39,481 nucleotides of DNA from Lysobacterales bacterium (GCA_022844165.1 JALHMH010000041.1:1-39481), one strand, 5' to 3'. Counted from the first letter of the stretch, positions 31,353 through 39,378 are shown. The notes: generated by a model from the sequence alone, not told the origin. A program made the numbers and translations.

Positions 31353-32138
31353 CTAAGCGTCGAACCACGCGCCGCGCAGGCGCGCCAATAGCGCCTGCAA
31401 ATAACGATGCTCGCGCACCAGCACGCGTCGTGCCTCTTCGTGTTCCGGATGCAAAGCTTCCACCACGGCCCAGAACTTCGGCCCATGGCCATGCTCGATA
31501 AAGTGCGCCATTTCGTGTGCCAGGACGTACTCAGCAACATGCTCATGCGGAAACGCCAGCGCCAGATTCAGCGTAATCGCGCCCTGCGGCGACAGACTGC
31601 CCCAAAGGCTGCTCATCGGCCGAATTCGCAGGTCCTGGCACTGGCGGCCGACCCGCCGCTCAAGGTCTGTCAGCCAACAGCGCGCCTTGGCCGTCAACGC
31701 GTCGGTGAGGCTGGCGATGACCAGCCGCTGGATCGCGCGAACCGGTTGTCCACGATGCAGGGGTACGCGGCAATCGATATGGTCGGCGTGCACTGTCAAG
31801 CGCGCCGGCCCGTCCTGAAAGTGCATCGGCAACAGTTTGCCAAACCACGGTACGCGCCCCGGCCAGGTCGGATCCAGTTTCAGGTCTGCGGCGGCGCGAT
31901 CGTGGATGCGGCGGTGCGAGCGTACGGTACGTTCCAACCACGCCCGGTGTTCGTCGAAGAACGCCTGCGCGCGTACCAATGCGGTGTTCTCCGGCCAGAC
32001 GAACAACACCTCGCCCTGGCCCAGTGCAATCTTCATGCGTGCGCGCGCCGGGCGCTCGATCACCAGCGGCCAGCCGTGGATGCTCTCGGGAAACGCCGCG
32101 ACGATCTGCGTCCGCGGAATCTGCAATCGAGCGCTCAA
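31353..32138 (-). CDS. YgjP-like M48-superfamily metallopeptidase (DUF45)
   Basis: A 261-residue protein of the YgjP/DUF45 (WLM-like) zinc-peptidase family. The C-terminal motif HEMAHFIEHGHGPKFW gives zinc ligands His208 and His212, catalytic Glu209 and the third ligand His218. The preceding WGSLSPQGAITLN stretch is the family's second hallmark. The protein has no signal peptide, so it is cytosolic; the physiological substrate of the family is unknown. The start is TTG at 32138, overlapping the rdgC stop by four bases, so translation is coupled to RdgC. The gene converges with the SDR gene, with about 120 bases between them. Confidence 0.88.
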   Translation of the reverse strand: MSARLQIPRTQIVAAFPESIHGWPLVIERPARARMKIALGQGEVLFVWPENTALVRAQAFFDEHRAWLERTVRSHRRIHDRAAADLKLDPTWPGRVPWFGKLLPMHFQDGPARLTVHADHIDCRVPLHRGQPVRAIQRLVIASLTDALTAKARCWLTDLERRVGRQCQDLRIRPMSSLWGSLSPQGAITLNLALAFPHEHVAEYVLAHEMAHFIEHGHGPKFWAVVEALHPEHEEARRVLVREHRYLQALLARLRGAWFDA

Positions 32139-33031
32139 TCGACGAATCTCAGTATTCCGTGCAGGTGTTCGAAAAGGCGGCGCAATTCCAAACTCATCAG
32201 CGTGAATTCTGCGTCGAGCACGGTGGCCTGGTCGGCGCCATCCTGCACATCAAGCTGGTCGGCCACGATGTCGAGAAACTTGAGCTTGCGCAGTTTCATC
32301 TTCGCATCCAGTACGAAACTCAACCGGTCTTCGAACACCAGACTGAGCTGGCTCACCTGTTTGCCCACACGTGCGTGTTCGCGCACTTCATCGGCGCCGA
32401 GATCGTGGCGCTTGCACTTGATCTGCGAGGTGTTGTCGGAGGGGTCCTTGAGCTCGCACTCGTCCCCCAATCCGAAGCCTTCCGGCGGCTCGCCGGCGAT
32501 CAGCCATTCGGTCATCAGCAATGGTAAGGACGTTTCGGTTGCCAACGGACGTGAGGGGAAACTACCCAGCGCCTCGCGCAGCACGCTGGCGAAAGTTTCG
32601 GCCGCTTTGTCGCTGCTGCTATCAACAACCAGCATCCGGCTCTTCGGGTCGAAATAGGCCGGCGTGCGCGAACGTTGGATGAAGGCGCGGGGCAGCAGGT
32701 CCCCAAGTACCGCATCGCGCATTTCGGCGCGCAAGCGTTTGCCGGGTTTGCGCCCGGTCTTTGCTTCGTGGTCGGCGAATTTTTGATCAAGCGCGTCGCG
32801 CACCACGGACGATGGCAGCAGGCGCGCTTCCGTGCCCAGGTGAAACAACACCGCGCCGCCGCTGCTATGACTGAGCGCGCCGCCGTCGCCGAAGGGCGAG
32901 ATGAAGCCGCGGGTTTCCAGCTCCAAAGGTCCAGGGCTGCGGAGCGCTTTTTCGGTCAGCGTTTCGTCGATTGCGGTGGGTAGGGAGAAGTCGGCAGGCA
33001 GGCGCAGGAGTGACGCATTCTTAAACCACAT
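32135..33031 (-). CDS. rdgC: Recombination-associated protein RdgC
   Basis: A 298-residue ring-forming DNA-binding protein that limits RecA activity and is needed in some recombination-defective strains. The N-terminus MWFKNASLLRL is the family hallmark (E. coli MWFKNLMVYRL-type). Other conserved stretches are GFISPFGDGGALSH, LLPSSVVRDAL, AYFDPKSRMLVVDSSSDKAAE and LSFVLDAKMKLRKLKFLD. The length matches the family. The ATG at 33031 has GAGG six bases upstream; the open frame continues upstream to 33082 inside ttcA and is not used. The start overlaps the end of ttcA by 11 bases and the stop overlaps the next gene by four, so ttcA-rdgC-ygjP-like is one translationally coupled unit. Confidence 0.95.
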   Translation of the reverse strand: MWFKNASLLRLPADFSLPTAIDETLTEKALRSPGPLELETRGFISPFGDGGALSHSSGGAVLFHLGTEARLLPSSVVRDALDQKFADHEAKTGRKPGKRLRAEMRDAVLGDLLPRAFIQRSRTPAYFDPKSRMLVVDSSSDKAAETFASVLREALGSFPSRPLATETSLPLLMTEWLIAGEPPEGFGLGDECELKDPSDNTSQIKCKRHDLGADEVREHARVGKQVSQLSLVFEDRLSFVLDAKMKLRKLKFLDIVADQLDVQDGADQATVLDAEFTLMSLELRRLFEHLHGILRFVD

Positions 33032-33884
33032 GTACAACCTCAGGAAACGAAGGGGTTTCGCTCGCAAGCCACGCGTGCGCATCTGCGCCAGCGCTGCCCT
33101 TGGAGCCTAGATTCTGGAAATCGAACAGAGCGCGGTCCGCCAACTGCGAAGGGCGAACATTGCATAAGCTTCGAAAGATGTTTTCGATGCGGCCCGGATG
33201 CTCGCGCTCCCAGGCGTGCAGCATGGACTTGATGATCTTGCGCTGCGCGTTTTCTTGCGAGCCGCACAAGTTGCAAGGGATGATCGGGAAACCGCGCAAA
33301 TTCGCGTAGTCGATCAAATCGTCCTCCGGCACATACGCCAGCGGGCGAATCACAATGTGCTTGCCGTCGTCGCTCAGCAGTTTGGGTGGCATCGCAGAGA
33401 TTTTGGTGCCATGGAACATATTGAGGAATAGCGTTTCGACGATGTCATCGCGGTGATGTCCGAGCGCGATCTTGTTGAAACCCTGTTCCTCGGCATAGCT
33501 GTACAGCGCGCCGCGTCGCAGCCGCGAGCACAAGCCGCACATCGTCTTGCCTTCTGGCACCACACGCTTGACCACACTATAGGTGTCCTGCTCCAGAATC
33601 TCGAAAGGCACACCAGTACTCGCCAGGTACTTCGGCAGTACATCGGCCGGATAGTCCGGTTGTTTCTGATCCAAGTGCACGGCCCGCAGCTCGAAGCGCA
33701 CTGGCGCCTTTTTCTGCAGCGCCTGCAGCACATCCAACAGCGCGTACGAATCCTTGCCCCCGGACAGGCATACCATGACGCGATCGCCATCTTCGATCAT
33801 GTTGTAGTCGGCGATCGCCTGTCCGACGAAGCGGCGCAGGCGCTTGACCAACTTCTGCTGATTGACGCTCATCGAAGCGGACAT
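33021..33884 (-). CDS. ttcA: tRNA 2-thiocytidine(32) synthetase TtcA
   Basis: TtcA is an iron-sulfur, ATP-dependent enzyme that thiolates C32 in certain tRNAs. The protein has 287 residues. The PP-loop SGGKDS is at 41-46. Cluster-binding cysteines are Cys116 and Cys119 (CGLCSRLRRG) and Cys204 (PCNLCGSQ). The stretch LGHHRDDIVETLFLNMFHG is diagnostic. The last residues (ETPSFPEVVHVV) overlap the rdgC start by 11 bases. The ATG at 33884 is the first of two close in-frame starts; the other, at 33872, is four codons downstream, and neither has a good ribosome binding site. It is divergent from the ydcH-like gene. Confidence 0.95.
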   Translation of the reverse strand: MSASMSVNQQKLVKRLRRFVGQAIADYNMIEDGDRVMVCLSGGKDSYALLDVLQALQKKAPVRFELRAVHLDQKQPDYPADVLPKYLASTGVPFEILEQDTYSVVKRVVPEGKTMCGLCSRLRRGALYSYAEEQGFNKIALGHHRDDIVETLFLNMFHGTKISAMPPKLLSDDGKHIVIRPLAYVPEDDLIDYANLRGFPIIPCNLCGSQENAQRKIIKSMLHAWEREHPGRIENIFRSLCNVRPSQLADRALFDFQNLGSKGSAGADAHAWLASETPSFPEVVHVV

Positions 33885-34001
33885 GGCGGATGGATGAGAG
33901 GAAGACGGCGGGCGAGTCTACGCGTGTGGCGGCAAAGCCGTCATCGTTTGCCTCATCGAGAGTTAAGATAGTCGCCCCAAGATCGTTCCGCGGCGCGTCA
34001 G

Positions 34002-34205
34002 ATGCTCCAAGACCAGGCTTACATCGCGCAAAAAATCACCGAGCTGCGGGTGGAGCATCGTGATCTCGATGCCATGATCGAACGACTGGCCACCATCGAA
34101 AGCATGGATGAGCTCGCGCTCAAGCGAATGAAGAAGCGCAAGCTGCGGCTCAAGGACATGATCGCTGCGCTGGAGAGCCGTTTGATTCCCGATCTGGATG
34201 CTTAG
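34002..34205 (+). CDS. YdcH family protein (DUF465)
   Basis: A 67-residue, highly charged helical protein of the DUF465/YdcH family, which is common in gammaproteobacteria and of unknown function. The pattern ITELRVEHRDLDAMIERL and ALKRMKKRKLRLKDMIAALE (LKKRKLxLKDxI) is diagnostic. It probably forms a helical hairpin. It is divergent from ttcA, with a TTAAGATAG stretch shortly upstream as a possible -10 region. Its TAG stop is the first base triplet of dispersed repeat copy C. Confidence 0.9.
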   Translation: MLQDQAYIAQKITELRVEHRDLDAMIERLATIESMDELALKRMKKRKLRLKDMIAALESRLIPDLDA

Positions 34206-34236
34206 TCCGGACATTTCGTGACGTCGCGAAGAACTG
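34203..34236 (+). repeat. Dispersed repeat, copy C, starting at the ydcH-like stop codon
   Basis: TAGTCCGGACATTTCGTGA followed by CGTCGCGAAG matches the start of copy B (7593 downward on the minus strand), where TAGTCCGGACATTTCATGA is followed by a TCGCGAAG block. In both the TAG is the stop codon of an unrelated gene. Copy C is shorter: it lacks the GCAAGCTTGC palindrome of copies A and B. Confidence 0.6.
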
Positions 34237-34256
34237 TACGGAGCACGCGCGGACCC

Positions 34257-34294
34257 TTGCATCTTTAATACGAACGATTATCATTAGCATCGTT
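34257..34294 (+). promoter_or_regulatory. Promoter with overlapping Fur box upstream of hemP
   Basis: An imperfect palindrome AACGAT-N10-ATCGTT (34273-34294) with central TATCATTAGC matches the Fur box; on the other strand it reads CTAATGATAATCGTT against the consensus GATAATGATAATCATTATC. A promoter TTGCAT (34257-34262), 16-bp spacer, TATCAT (34279-34284) places the -10 inside the Fur box, so iron-bound Fur would block transcription. Motif match is direct; regulation is inferred. Confidence 0.8.
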
Positions 34295-34314
34295 TCGTGA
34301 GACCGGAGTGCCGC

Positions 34315-34488
34315 GTGAACCCGATACCAACGACGCCTGCTCAGGCAGGCCATACGCCGCCGGCGCAGGCAACAAAGATCAACAGCCAGGATCTCCTTCG
34401 CGCAGATAAAGTCGTGTGGATCGCCCATGGCGATGCCTGGTATCGATTGGCAGAAACACGCAGCGGAAAATTGATCTTGACCAAATAG
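34315..34488 (+). CDS. hemP: Hemin uptake protein HemP
   Basis: A 57-residue HemP protein. The conserved C-terminal domain is complete: INSQDLLRADKVVWIAHGDAWYRLAETRSGKLILTK. HemP accompanies heme receptors and, in some bacteria, acts as an activator of heme receptor expression. A proline/threonine-rich N-terminal extension (NPIPTTPAQAGHTPPAQ) precedes it. I prefer the GTG at 34315 because GGAG lies six bases upstream; the GTG at 34297 adds six residues without a site. It lies just downstream of a Fur box. No heme receptor gene follows in this window; the next gene is a SRPBCC-like protein. Confidence 0.92.
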   Translation: MNPIPTTPAQAGHTPPAQATKINSQDLLRADKVVWIAHGDAWYRLAETRSGKLILTK

Positions 34489-34555
34489 CCAGGCAACGCC
34501 AAACCGCTGCCCGGTCACCCATTCTTCGCTGCTGGTACCTGAGGAGGAACGCGCC

Positions 34556-35053
34556 ATGGAAGCCCTGATGCAGGCCCACGGAGCAAGATTCGATCCGTTG
34601 CTGCGCTGTGTTGCCCAACAGCGCGATCCCTTCGATGGTTCGGAACTCCTTCGCTACGCGGTGCGTTTGCGGTTACCGATGAATGCGGCACGCGTATTCG
34701 ATTGCCTGCGCAATCTCGAATGCCTTGCCGACTGGTGGCCGCGCGCAATACGCGTGCGGTCATTGCCACCGGGCGTCTTTGGCGTCGGCGATATGGGCAT
34801 CGTCGAACTGACGCACGACACGGCATGGTTTCGGGTCATGCATTACAAGCCCGATCGGCGCCTCGTGTTGGCACTCGTCAGCCGAAAAGACGTGCTGCTG
34901 ATCGATCTGCGCTGGCACGAGCCAGACAAGTTGGAACTCGTGCTCGAAGCGCCGCGACGAGGGCGGCGCTTCGGCGCCTTCTGGCAATCGCTGTGGCTGA
35001 AATTGCTGTGCGTGCGTGCCTCTCGCGCCCTGGAAAAGCACTTGGCCGGCTAA
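34556..35053 (+). CDS. SRPBCC-like protein downstream of hemP
   Basis: A 165-residue cytosolic protein preceded by a very strong GAGGAGGA site. The pattern LRLPMNAARVFDCLRNLECLADWWPRAIRVRSLPPG resembles the start of SRPBCC/polyketide-cyclase-2 ligand-binding folds, where a strand and helix precede a W-x-x and the pocket strands (GIVELTHDTAWFRVMHYKPDRRLVLALV). I recognise it only at that superfamily level. It lies 67 bases after hemP on the same strand with no terminator between, so it should share the Fur-controlled promoter; a heme- or tetrapyrrole-related ligand is a possible inference. It converges with the HEAT-repeat genes. Confidence 0.68.
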   Translation: MEALMQAHGARFDPLLRCVAQQRDPFDGSELLRYAVRLRLPMNAARVFDCLRNLECLADWWPRAIRVRSLPPGVFGVGDMGIVELTHDTAWFRVMHYKPDRRLVLALVSRKDVLLIDLRWHEPDKLELVLEAPRRGRRFGAFWQSLWLKLLCVRASRALEKHLAG

Positions 35054-35071
35054 GGCTGCAGAGCGGTCCGA

Positions 35072-35818
35072 TCAGTCCAATATCGCGGCGATCTCTTGTT
35101 GCGCCCGCGGGTCGTCGCTCTGGCCCAGCCAGAACAGAGCACGCTTGCGCGTTTCGATCGGCTGCGACGGCTGCTTGAGGACTCGCAGCAGCGCATTCGT
35201 ACCGCGCGCTGCGGGCAGCTGCGACAACGCAAACACCAACTGCTCGTCATCGCCGGCGTCGCCCTCAAGCGCCGCGAACAGCATTGTCTCGGCGCTGGGA
35301 CGCGCCAACCGGGCGATCCAGAACCAGGCTTCATCGCGGGCATCGCCGCGACCGCGCCCGGCACGGCTCTTCAGTTCAGCCGCTGCCGCATCGTTACCGT
35401 GCGCTGCGAGTGCCGGATACAAACGATGGTGGTCGATGTCCAGTTTGGCGACAGAACGCAGGCTCTCATCGCTGCCACGCACGCCAAGATCGGCAATTGC
35501 GGCGCGGCTCTTGACTGGGCAGGCATCGTCGTACACCCGCGCGTCGCGCAACACGCCGTTCTCGACCCGAACATAGACCCGCGCTTTGGTGCCTTCTCCG
35601 AAATCGGTAAAGCTCACCGAGCGGCTATCGAGGTTGCATTGTCGATTCTTGCTCCGCCAATCGTCGCCAACGAAACAGCACCAGGTGGGTGTGCCGGCGG
35701 GCACTTCGATTTGCCAGCTCGACCAGCCCTCGCGCGGTTCGATGCGACTGTTGGCCAGAGCGCTCAACGACACAAACAACGCAGCACCTGTCAGGAAACT
35801 GTAGTCGGCAATGTTCAT
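35072..35818 (-). CDS. Secreted HEAT-repeat protein, second of the sigma-factor operon
   Basis: A 248-residue exported protein. A signal peptide (MNIADYSFLTGAALFVSLSALA) is followed by a small beta-rich, Cys-containing domain (SSWQIEVPAGTPTWCCFVGDDW, four cysteines within about 60 residues) and then helical HEAT-like repeats (DEAWFWIARLARPSAETMLFAAL, DEQLVFALSQLP, ETRKRALFWLGQSDDPRAQ). The last pattern is the same as ARALFVLSQND in the upstream gene, so both share the repeat type. It overlaps that gene by four bases (ATGA) and is the last gene of the ECF operon. The function is unknown; a periplasmic partner-binding or signalling role is inferred. Confidence 0.8.
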   Translation of the reverse strand: MNIADYSFLTGAALFVSLSALANSRIEPREGWSSWQIEVPAGTPTWCCFVGDDWRSKNRQCNLDSRSVSFTDFGEGTKARVYVRVENGVLRDARVYDDACPVKSRAAIADLGVRGSDESLRSVAKLDIDHHRLYPALAAHGNDAAAAELKSRAGRGRGDARDEAWFWIARLARPSAETMLFAALEGDAGDDEQLVFALSQLPAARGTNALLRVLKQPSQPIETRKRALFWLGQSDDPRAQQEIAAILD

Positions 35819-36855
35819 GGCACGTTCCCCTGCAGTGCGGCGTCGATGGCATCGATCGCCGCGTCGCCGCCGAGTAGTGTCAGCGTGCGCAGAATCGCCT
35901 TTTTCTCAACCGGGTTCTGCGCATTTGTGTACAGCGCCATCAAAGCCTTTTCTTCGCCTGCGATCATCAGGCCCTGCAGCGCAGCCTCCTTGATTTCCGC
36001 ATCACCACTGGAGCGATACAACGCGCTCAGCGCGACAGCGGCTTCCGGTTTGTCGACGATGCCGATACTCTGAATCGCCTCGAGCTGGATAGCGCGGTCT
36101 TTGGCAGTGCGCGCCAGATTCTCCAAGCTCTTCAGGTCGCCGGAAATCGCGTATGCCTGCACCAATTCTTCCGAGTGTTTGCCGGCATCTCCAAGCTGAC
36201 GTAACTCGTCGACCGCACCCATCGCGCCGAGCGTACGCACGATCGCCGCAAAATCCTCGTCCTTGGCGTTTTGCGCCAAATCCAGCAGCGCGTCCTTGCG
36301 ATCCGAGATCAGGTAGGCGCTCAGAATCTCCTCGCGCAGCGCCGGCTCGCTCGCATACATGGACTTCAACGCCGCCAGTGCCGCCGGCTTGCCGCCAATG
36401 CCGATCATCCGCACCGCCTCGCCACGCAGCGGAAGCGAACCGCTCTTGGCAACATCGAGCAAAATCGTCTGCGCTTCCGGCGCATCATTCTGACTGAGCA
36501 CAAACAGCGCACGCGCCTTCACCAGATCCGACTTCTGGCCCGCGAGCACGCGCTTCAGCAGCGGCAGCGCGCGCGCCGGCGGCGCAGCCATGAGTCCCTC
36601 CAGCGCGGCGATCGCCAGCGCCTCGTCGTCGGTGGGTGCGCGTGACGACAGGCTCTGTCCAAGTCCTCTTAAAGGCGCCAGTTCGGCCTGTTGCGCGGCG
36701 ATTCCCTTCGCAAGCTCAGCTTGCGACTTCGCCATCTCGGCGTGCGCTCGCGCCTGCGATTGCGCCAAGGCGCGTTCGGCTTGCGCAGTCTGTGGTGTCT
36801 GGCCGAATGCCGATCCCGCGAGCACCAGGCAGATCGCTATCGTCAAATACTTCAT
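35815..36855 (-). CDS. Secreted HEAT-repeat protein, first of the sigma-factor operon
   Basis: A 346-residue exported protein. A signal peptide (MKYLTIAICLVLAGSAFG) is followed by a Q/A/E-rich coiled-coil-like segment (AERALAQSQARAHAEMAKSQ, about 27-60). The rest is a chain of HEAT-like helical pairs of about 30 residues (ALEGLMAAPPARALPLLKRVL, ARALFVLSQNDAPEAQTILL, RGEAVRMIGIGGKPAALAAL, KEAALQGLMIAGEEKALMAL, KKAILRTLTLLGG). Such solenoids bind other proteins. The ATG at 36855 has GGAG upstream; the longer open frame to 36981 overlaps the anti-sigma gene and is not used. It lies 22 bases downstream of that gene and overlaps the next HEAT gene by four. Confidence 0.83.
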   Translation of the reverse strand: MKYLTIAICLVLAGSAFGQTPQTAQAERALAQSQARAHAEMAKSQAELAKGIAAQQAELAPLRGLGQSLSSRAPTDDEALAIAALEGLMAAPPARALPLLKRVLAGQKSDLVKARALFVLSQNDAPEAQTILLDVAKSGSLPLRGEAVRMIGIGGKPAALAALKSMYASEPALREEILSAYLISDRKDALLDLAQNAKDEDFAAIVRTLGAMGAVDELRQLGDAGKHSEELVQAYAISGDLKSLENLARTAKDRAIQLEAIQSIGIVDKPEAAVALSALYRSSGDAEIKEAALQGLMIAGEEKALMALYTNAQNPVEKKAILRTLTLLGGDAAIDAIDAALQGNVP

Positions 36856-36877
36856 TCCATTCTCCGTTATGGCGCCG

Positions 36878-37534
36878 CTACAGGCGCTGTACTGCATTCG
36901 ACGGCGGAGCGCGCAATTTGGTTTGCATGCTGCGCGCTTCAAAATCGAGTTGCGCGCGCACACCGGCATCGGTATCGGCATCGAGATGAGTCAATTGGCG
37001 CAACACCGGTTCGAATCCACGCAACACGCGCGCCAGCTGCGCATCGCCGACACGCTCGGCGGCCAGCGCATGCAAGCGGTTATCGGCGATGATCGATTCG
37101 ATCCGCGCGACGCGATTGTCCGCCTCTGGCAGCGCCGCCAGGGCTTGCCGCGTTGTCGTCAGATGCAGCAATACACTGGCATGGTCCGAGGCGACGACTG
37201 GCATTGCGACAATGATCGGCGCGGAGCGATCGACCGCAATCCAGTGTCCGATGCCGACGCCGATGACCAGCGCCGCCGCAGCGACCGCCGTCAATTGCCA
37301 CAGCGTGCGGCGCTGACGCCTGCCCGAATCGCTGCCAGCACGCAACGCGGCCCGCCAGCGCTGCTGGCTCCCCGCCGGCACTGCCATCGGCATAGCGCGC
37401 AGAGCATCGAGATCCGAGCACAGCGCGGCGTTGCGCGCACGCAGCTCGCTGTCGTGCGCCAGCGCTTCCCGGATCGCCTCTGGTGCCGGGTGTTCGCTCA
37501 TCCGATACAGCAATAACTCGTCGTCGTTGATCAT
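36878..37534 (-). CDS. Membrane-anchored anti-sigma factor candidate
   Basis: A 218-residue protein with one transmembrane helix (LWQLTAVAAAALVIGVGIGHWIA, about 77-100). The N-terminal cytoplasmic region begins MINDDELLLYRMSEHPAPEAIREAL, the kind of helical segment that holds a sigma factor, but lacks the HxxxCxxC zinc motif of the commonest anti-sigma class. The periplasmic part is helical (TTRQALAALPEADNRVARIESII). Its ATG overlaps the sigma gene stop by four bases (ATGA), the usual ECF/anti-sigma layout. The function is inferred from position and topology, not from a recognised domain. Confidence 0.72.
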   Translation of the reverse strand: MINDDELLLYRMSEHPAPEAIREALAHDSELRARNAALCSDLDALRAMPMAVPAGSQQRWRAALRAGSDSGRRQRRTLWQLTAVAAAALVIGVGIGHWIAVDRSAPIIVAMPVVASDHASVLLHLTTTRQALAALPEADNRVARIESIIADNRLHALAAERVGDAQLARVLRGFEPVLRQLTHLDADTDAGVRAQLDFEARSMQTKLRAPPSNAVQRL

Positions 37535-38040
37535 GGACCACCTCGCCAGTCGGCTAACGCACCGCGCAGCTTCCGTACGCCGCGGAAAAGCCCCTGTTTA
37601 ACGCTATCAACACTGCATCCCAGATGCTGAGCGATTTCCGCCAGCGACCACTCCTCATGGTGTTTGAGCACAAACACCGTGCGCTCAAGCGCGCTCAAGT
37701 GAATCAAAGCGTCGTCGAGATCGCGTTTGAGGTCGGCGCTGCGATGGCCGCCCTCGTACGCATGATCGGCGTCTGCATCCAGGGTCTCGCCGCGTTCTCG
37801 ACGCAGCAAGTCGATGGCCGCATTGATCGCGATGCGATGCACCCAGGTGTCGATCTCCGCTTCGCCACGAAAGGTCGCGCGGTGGCGCCACGCCTTGAGC
37901 AGCGCCTCCTGCACTGCCTCCTCAGCCAACGCAGCGCGACCTGTGATGCGCAGACACGCGCCATACCAGCGCGAGCTCCGGTGCGCGATAAGCGCATCGA
38001 AGCTCGAGACGTTGGCATTGGGGCGGAAAAAATGCAGCAT
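37531..38040 (-). CDS. ECF RNA polymerase sigma-70 factor
   Basis: A 169-residue ECF sigma factor that redirects RNA polymerase to stress promoters. Region 2 is YGACLRITGRAALAEEAVQEALLKAWRHRATFRGEAEIDTWVHRIAINAAIDLLRRERG; region 4 is LSALERTVFVLKHHEEWSLAEIAQHLGCSVDSVKQGLFRGVRKLRGAL, with the intact helix-turn-helix. The ATG at 38040 gives the standard length; the frame stays open to 38139, but that part overlaps the next gene and is not sigma-like. It is the first gene of a four-gene operon with an anti-sigma candidate and two HEAT-repeat proteins. The signal it responds to is unknown. Confidence 0.93.
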   Translation of the reverse strand: MLHFFRPNANVSSFDALIAHRSSRWYGACLRITGRAALAEEAVQEALLKAWRHRATFRGEAEIDTWVHRIAINAAIDLLRRERGETLDADADHAYEGGHRSADLKRDLDDALIHLSALERTVFVLKHHEEWSLAEIAQHLGCSVDSVKQGLFRGVRKLRGALADWRGGP

Positions 38041-38072
38041 GCAAAGCTTCGACGCTGCATGCTCAACAAAAG

Positions 38073-38807
38073 TTAGCGTCGATTGTCGAGCGCGCTCAGC
38101 CGCGCCCGCTCGCGCTGCACCCAGGCACGCAGCCACCATTGGGCAAAATTCAACAAAAAGTAGACCAGCCCCGGCGCCGCCGCCAGCGCTGGCGAAATGC
38201 CTGGCGGCATCGCCAGCGCCAACACCAGGGACAGGATCGAGACCACCACCACCGCGCTCCAGGCATACGTCGAAGCCCGGGTGATTACACGTTCAATCGG
38301 GCTCAACATCAACGCATCGGCTTGTTGAGCGGCGTGCCGCGTGAGCAGCAACAGGATTGTGGCCATGCCCGCCATCGCAACCGCAAAACTGCCGAAGTAC
38401 CAACGCACGTCGCTCAGTGAGGCGAGCCTGACCTCGGAGGGAAAGAAGCCGCCACTGATCCATGCGAAAAAACCGCTGAACAGCATCCGCAACGGATAGA
38501 CGAAAATCAGCACCAGGAAGACCAGCAGCACGCTCAAGTTGCTGCTGTAGGCGTCGTCGATGCCATAGCGGCGACTCCATTCGTCGTGGCCACGCCAGAA
38601 CACCATGATCAGCGCGAAACTGGCCGCAAACGATGGAATCAGTTTGAGCGCTTCTTTCAGCTCGGCAATGGTCTGCGGCACATCGCCAACGCTGATGACC
38701 AACATCGATACCGCAAACGCGAACGCGGCGTCGACAAAGGTCTCAAGTCGCGTGACGCGATCGCCACGTTCGCGAAAACCGTCTGGTCGCAGCCGCAAAT
38801 CGCTCAC
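38073..38807 (-). CDS. TMEM175/DUF1211 family membrane protein, potassium-channel-like
   Basis: A 244-residue protein with about six membrane segments. The first helix carries a variant of the TMEM175 signature: RLETFVDAAFAFAVSMLVIS, where the usual F-S-D becomes F-V-D. Bacterial TMEM175 proteins form potassium-permeable tetramers. Other segments are FAASFALIMVFWRGHDEW, SNLSVLLVFLVLIFVYPLRML and ATILLLLTRHAA. The S-to-V change in the gate motif makes channel activity uncertain. It overlaps the end of the upstream DUF1993 gene by four bases, so the two are translated together, and it is followed after 32 bases by the sigma-factor operon. Confidence 0.8.
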   Translation of the reverse strand: MSDLRLRPDGFRERGDRVTRLETFVDAAFAFAVSMLVISVGDVPQTIAELKEALKLIPSFAASFALIMVFWRGHDEWSRRYGIDDAYSSNLSVLLVFLVLIFVYPLRMLFSGFFAWISGGFFPSEVRLASLSDVRWYFGSFAVAMAGMATILLLLTRHAAQQADALMLSPIERVITRASTYAWSAVVVVSILSLVLALAMPPGISPALAAAPGLVYFLLNFAQWWLRAWVQRERARLSALDNRR

Positions 38808-39316
38808 AGCGTCGGCAGGCTGCCCAAGAAATCTTTCTTGCCGAGCGGCACGCCATTGGCACGCAGGATCGCGTATGCGCTCGTCAGGTGAAAGTAGAAG
38901 TTGGGCAGGCCGTAGTGCACCAAATAGTCGGTGCCCTTAAAGCGCCGCTCGTTTGGCGTCCCGGGGCGCAACACGATGATGCGCTCGGCGCCAGCGTCGA
39001 TCGCGGCCGCATCAATGCTCCTGGCAAACGCAACCGACACCTCGATCAGTTGCTTCAGCTCGGCAATCGACTGCTGGTTATCGGGCTGGCTCAATACGTC
39101 CACACCCGCCAACCGCGCCGGCACCCCACGCGCAAAGTCGCAGGCGATCTGTACCTGGCGGGCCAGCGGAAACATGTCAACGATCAATCGCTGGCCGAGC
39201 AGTAGTTCCGGGTCGTAAGCTGCGGAAGACGCGTGCGCAACGGCTTTGTCGAGCATCAAGCTCAGATTGCCCAGGGCATGCGCCATGGGTGGAACAGTGG
39301 CAGTGTGCAGATGCAT
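38804..39316 (-). CDS. DUF1993 family protein
   Basis: A 170-residue DUF1993 protein, related in fold to DinB-like helical bundles. The hallmark end is GLPNFYFHLTSAYAILRANGVPLGKKDFLG. The N-terminus MHLHTATVPPMAHALGNLSLMLDKA matches the family's usual start, which is why I chose the ATG at 39316; the frame stays open to 39433 through palindromic repeats. The function of DUF1993 is unknown. It overlaps the TMEM175-like gene by four bases. Confidence 0.9.
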   Translation of the reverse strand: MHLHTATVPPMAHALGNLSLMLDKAVAHASSAAYDPELLLGQRLIVDMFPLARQVQIACDFARGVPARLAGVDVLSQPDNQQSIAELKQLIEVSVAFARSIDAAAIDAGAERIIVLRPGTPNERRFKGTDYLVHYGLPNFYFHLTSAYAILRANGVPLGKKDFLGSLPTL

Positions 39317-39378
39317 ATCGGATGGCCGCTTGGAAGGGCGCCAAGCATGCGACGCTTTGCGCTGGGCAACAACTGGTG

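Noticed and set aside
36900..36981. An earlier start for the first HEAT-repeat protein
   Set aside because: It would overlap the anti-sigma gene by about 100 bases and hide the signal peptide that begins at 36855.
37008..37018. GGTTCGAATCC, a T-loop-like sequence suggesting a tRNA
   Set aside because: No acceptor stem, D-arm or anticodon arm can be built around it, and it lies inside the anti-sigma gene, coding for part of RGFEPVLR on the minus strand.
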